Positions 61,495 to 64,000 of a DNA stretch of 64,000 nucleotides are shown here, in pieces. The notes under the pieces were generated by a model. The model saw only the letters and a program-made list of their open reading frames with translations. It did not search any database and was not told the DNA's origin. Source of the DNA: Amycolatopsis pretoriensis (GTDB lineage: Bacteria; Actinomycetota; Actinomycetes; Mycobacteriales; Pseudonocardiaceae); contig NZ_FNUJ01000001.1 in the NCBI RefSeq assembly GCF_900107925.1, positions 806,001-870,000 on the forward strand, given 5' to 3'. Positions within the stretch are counted from its first letter, which is position 1. Every line of letters begins with the position of its first letter. A program made the translations under genes and the position numbers.

Positions 61495-63054
61495 TCAGGG
61501 TTCGCGGGTCAGCGTGAAGTGGCCGGTGCCCTTGGCCGCGGACCGGACCTGCCAGCTGTCCGGTCCGGTCGCCGGGCCCGTCGCGTAGACGAGCCGGTAG
61601 TCCGGCTTGCGCGGCGCCGCGGACCGGTCGAGCCAGTGGTAGTTGACCCGCAGCGCCAGGCTCATCAGCGGGTTCGCCGTCGCGATCCGCTTTTCGACGA
61701 GCGCGACCGCCTGGCCGCGGTCGGAGAACTCGTCGAGGATCGCGCACTCGCAGAAGTAGGCGAGGGTGCCGATCTCGCCGGGACTGGCCACGGCGGCCCC
61801 GCCGAGCCGGGCGCCGAGCTCCGTGCCGACGCGCGCGTAGTCCGGGGCGCTCGCCCAGTTCCCGAAGATCACCGGCGACTTCCACGGCACGCCCTGCGCG
61901 GCGTCGACCGCGGCCCCGGCCAGCACCAGGACGCCGGTGAGCCCGAGCGCGAGCGCCGGGGGAGCACCGCGCAGCGCCGGCCGCTCGCGGGCCTGTCCGA
62001 GCCAGGCGCCGAAGGCGGCGACCGCGAAAGCGCTCGCCGCGGTCACCGGGGCCACGTAGTACCAGTGGAACGGCCCGACCCCGAGCAGCGAATACGCGAC
62101 GTAGTAGAGGATCCCGCCGCCGGCCAGCGCGGCGACCGGGCCCAGGGCGGGGAACTGCGGCCAGCGGACGCCGAAGCGCGCGGCCGCCCAGCCCGCCAGC
62201 GCGACCACGCCGAGCAGCGCGGGCACGAACGACACGAGCACGGTGACCGGCCAGCCGACGTAGTACATGACCGGCCCGGTGCTGTAGGTCCACGGCGCGA
62301 ACAGCCCGGCCTGCAGCTGCTTGATCACCAGCGTGTCCGGGACGAACGACCCGAAGGCGACCCAGCTGACGACGAACCAGGGCGCCGCGGTCAGCACGGC
62401 CACCCCGGCGACGGGCAGCAGGCGCCGCCGGATCGCGGGCGCGCTCACCGCGATCACCACGACGAACAGCACGAGGTCCAGGCGCGTCAGGACGGTGAGC
62501 CCGGCGGTCACGCCGAAGAGCAGCGGCCGCGCTTCGACCGCGAAGACGGTCAGCACCAGCAGTACGGCGGGGATCAGCAGGACTTCCAGGCCGATCGCGG
62601 ACAGCACGAACGGGTTCAGCAGCACCAGCGCGACCCCGAGCACGCCGGCGGCGGCCGGCAGCGCGAACGCCCGGCCGAGGCGCAGCCACGCCCAGCCGAG
62701 CGCGGCGCCGCAGAGCACGGTCAGGATCCCGAGCGCGACCACCGGGTGCGGGCCGCCCGTCACCCGCGTCACCAGGGTCAGCGCGGCGAGGAGCAGGACG
62801 TTCAGCGGCGACGTCGCCGAGTTCGCCGGCGAGCCCGGGATGAGGCCCCACTCGCCGTGCACGGCGAGGTTCTTGGCGTAGGCGAGGGTGATGTAGCCGT
62901 CGTCGGTGAGGCTGCCGCGCACCACCAGGAAGACGACGGCGCCCAGCACCGCCCCGAAGACGGGCAGCCACCGGGGCGCGGTCGTGGTCTTCGCGTCCGT
63001 TTCCGCCAGCACCTGCCCACCTCGCGGAACCACCGCCCGCTGTCCGACTGCCAT
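61495..63054 (-). CDS. GT-C fold membrane glycosyltransferase
   Basis: The 519-residue protein has about ten predicted helices. A first outside loop has SLTDDGYITLAYAKNLA with the DD pair typical of polyprenyl-phosphate-sugar transferases of GT-C type, followed by GSPANSATSPLNVLLLA. The layout (N-terminal membrane domain, C-terminal outside domain from about residue 400) is that of actinobacterial mannosyl- or arabinosyltransferases that build cell-envelope glycans. The sugar and acceptor are not known. It lies 94 bp from glgM. Confidence 0.8.
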   Translation of the reverse strand: MAVGQRAVVPRGGQVLAETDAKTTTAPRWLPVFGAVLGAVVFLVVRGSLTDDGYITLAYAKNLAVHGEWGLIPGSPANSATSPLNVLLLAALTLVTRVTGGPHPVVALGILTVLCGAALGWAWLRLGRAFALPAAAGVLGVALVLLNPFVLSAIGLEVLLIPAVLLVLTVFAVEARPLLFGVTAGLTVLTRLDLVLFVVVIAVSAPAIRRRLLPVAGVAVLTAAPWFVVSWVAFGSFVPDTLVIKQLQAGLFAPWTYSTGPVMYYVGWPVTVLVSFVPALLGVVALAGWAAARFGVRWPQFPALGPVAALAGGGILYYVAYSLLGVGPFHWYYVAPVTAASAFAVAAFGAWLGQARERPALRGAPPALALGLTGVLVLAGAAVDAAQGVPWKSPVIFGNWASAPDYARVGTELGARLGGAAVASPGEIGTLAYFCECAILDEFSDRGQAVALVEKRIATANPLMSLALRVNYHWLDRSAAPRKPDYRLVYATGPATGPDSWQVRSAAKGTGHFTLTREP

Positions 63055-63183
63055 GGCCCGGCACCGTAACGACGGCGTATTACCGGGCTGCTACACCCGG
63101 ATCACGTCCGCCGGACCCGCCGGGGTTCACCTGATCGTGTCATGGCCCGGCGGGGTCCGCAGTGTGGTCCACAGTGGACGCGG

Positions 63184-64000
63184 TCAGGGCGTGCGGCGGC
63201 GGATGGTGACCAGGACGAGGGCGGTGCCGCCGGTCAGGAGCAGGGCGCCGAGGCCCAGCAGCGGGCCGGCGTCGGTGCCGGTGTCCGGCAGGCCGGTGCC
63301 GCCGCCCGGGGTGGTGGTCGGTGCTGGGGCCGGGGTGGTCGAACTCGTCGGGTTCGCCGGGCTCGTCGAGGTGCGGGTCGAGGTGGACGTTTCGGTCGAC
63401 GTCTCCGTCGAGGTGGCCGGGCCTGTCGTCGTGGACGGTGCGGTGGTCGAGGGCTCGGCCGTGGTGGCCGGGGTCGTGGTCGTGGGTGTCGTGGTGGCGG
63501 GGGCCGTCGTGGTCGGGCTGGTGGTCGTGGGTGCGGTGGTGGTCGGTGTGGTCGTGGCCGGGCTCGTGGTGGTCGTCGGCGCCGTCGTGGTCGTGGGGCC
63601 GGCCGTCGTGGTGACCGTCGTCGGCGTGGTGGTGGTCGTCTTGGTGGTGGTCGTGGTCGGGTCGGGCTTGCCGTGGCACGACGGCAGGTCGCCGACGAAC
63701 GGGTACGCGTGGAACTCCTGCCCGCTGCCCTGGCCGGAACCCGAGCCGTGGACGAGGTCGCCCGCGGTGAAGAAGCGGCCGTTCGTGCCCGGCAGCGTCA
63801 CGGTCGTCGTCCCGGCCGGGTTGCCCACGAGCACGCTGCCCTGGAACATGCCGCTGCCGGTGAGGGCCGTCGTGCTCGCGTCCGGGAAGTTCCACAGCAG
63901 GCGCGGCCGCAGCTTGTTGAGCTGGTCGTTGTCATCGAGCGTGCCGCTGTAGGTGTTGATCGTCCGGACGCGGCCGGTGAGGTTGACCAGCACCGTCGCG
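63184..64000 (-). CDS. LPxTG-anchored surface protein (choice-of-anchor A), 5' end outside window
   Basis: The frame runs to the window edge, so the N-terminus is missing; 271 residues are visible. The folded part ends with [39 protein letters not shown] and [12 protein letters not shown], typical of choice-of-anchor A proteins (collagen-binding-type adhesins). A Thr/Pro-rich stalk of about 110 residues follows, then the sortase signal LPDTG, a hydrophobic helix and RRRTP. It would be covalently attached to peptidoglycan. Confidence 0.88.
   Translation of the reverse strand, partial: ATVLVNLTGRVRTINTYSGTLDDNDQLNKLRPRLLWNFPDASTTALTGSGMFQGSVLVGNPAGTTTVTLPGTNGRFFTAGDLVHGSGSGQGSGQEFHAYPFVGDLPSCHGKPDPTTTTTKTTTTTPTTVTTTAGPTTTTAPTTTTSPATTTPTTTAPTTTSPTTTAPATTTPTTTTPATTAEPSTTAPSTTTGPATSTETSTETSTSTRTSTSPANPTSSTTPAPAPTTTPGGGTGLPDTGTDAGPLLGLGALLLTGGTALVLVTIRRRTP

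Noticed and set aside
63380-63660. CRISPR-like or microsatellite repeat
   Set aside because: The periodic gtggtcg-type sequence is the Thr/Pro-rich stalk of the LPDTG surface protein in frame; there are no spacers or constant repeat units.

Overview
The window is high-GC actinobacterial chromosome (roughly 70% GC, GTG and TTG starts, dense divergent and convergent gene pairs). Gene content points to Pseudonocardiales, most likely Amycolatopsis or a close relative: two SARP/AfsR regulators, GlgC beside a GT4 glycogen/maltose-1-phosphate synthase, many secreted hydrolases, and long perfect intergenic palindromes. The genus is inferred from overall impression, not from a marker gene. I saw no rRNA, tRNA, CRISPR, transposase or phage gene.

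Layout. 1-1674: the end of a secreted DUF1996 protein and a LacI-like sensor without a DNA-binding domain. 1752-8884: glycerol locus, with a glycerol kinase fused to a C-terminal hemerythrin-like domain, a small ORF and an IclR/GylR repressor on the minus strand, divergent from glpF-glpK-glpD; two TTCGACAATG-type palindromes lie between. 8895-13007: a phosphotransferase, leaderless argG under ARG boxes, and a quinone-oxidoreductase/TetR pair sharing one operator. 13150-20415: a secretome island (trypsin, amidase-like and papain-like peptidases, small exported proteins, a sortase-like substrate) around an AfsR-type regulator. 20483-24964: a double Lrp, a beta-lactamase-like hydrolase, alditol oxidase and a DUF4436-like membrane protein.

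24979-43132 is a pectin and side-chain utilisation locus: LacI regulator, two PL1 pectate lyases, a PL3 lyase broken by an amber codon, pectin methylesterase, GH43 arabinanase, GH35 beta-galactosidase, an ABC importer without its own ATPase, a YesL-like membrane protein, three Gfo/Idh/MocA oxidoreductases and a PmoA/DUF6807 protein. The importer-to-PmoA genes form one tightly overlapping operon. GWAAGCGCTTWC palindromes near several of its promoters suggest a common LacI-family regulon; a different LacI-type operator (TGTTAGCGTTAACA) precedes the arabinanase. The secreted enzymes would demethylate and cleave homogalacturonan and trim arabinan and galactan, and the operon would import and catabolise the oligosaccharides.

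43296-64000: a frameshifted cytosine-deaminase-like pseudogene, Mn-catalase, a second SARP, cupin/TetR, universal stress protein, MFS/LysR, an epimerase, PucR, alpha/beta hydrolase, DUF1932-type dehydrogenase, quinone reductase/MarR, two very small ORFs, glgC-glgM, a GT-C membrane protein and an LPDTG-anchored surface protein running off the end.

The most interesting points are the glycerol kinase-hemerythrin fusion, tandem arrays built from the 3' ends of two genes, a perfect 29-bp inverted repeat that gives two convergent genes the same last codons and stops, the nonsense-interrupted pectate lyase, a MocA-type paralogue lacking the EKP lysine, and many apparently leaderless regulator promoters with overlapping palindromes.
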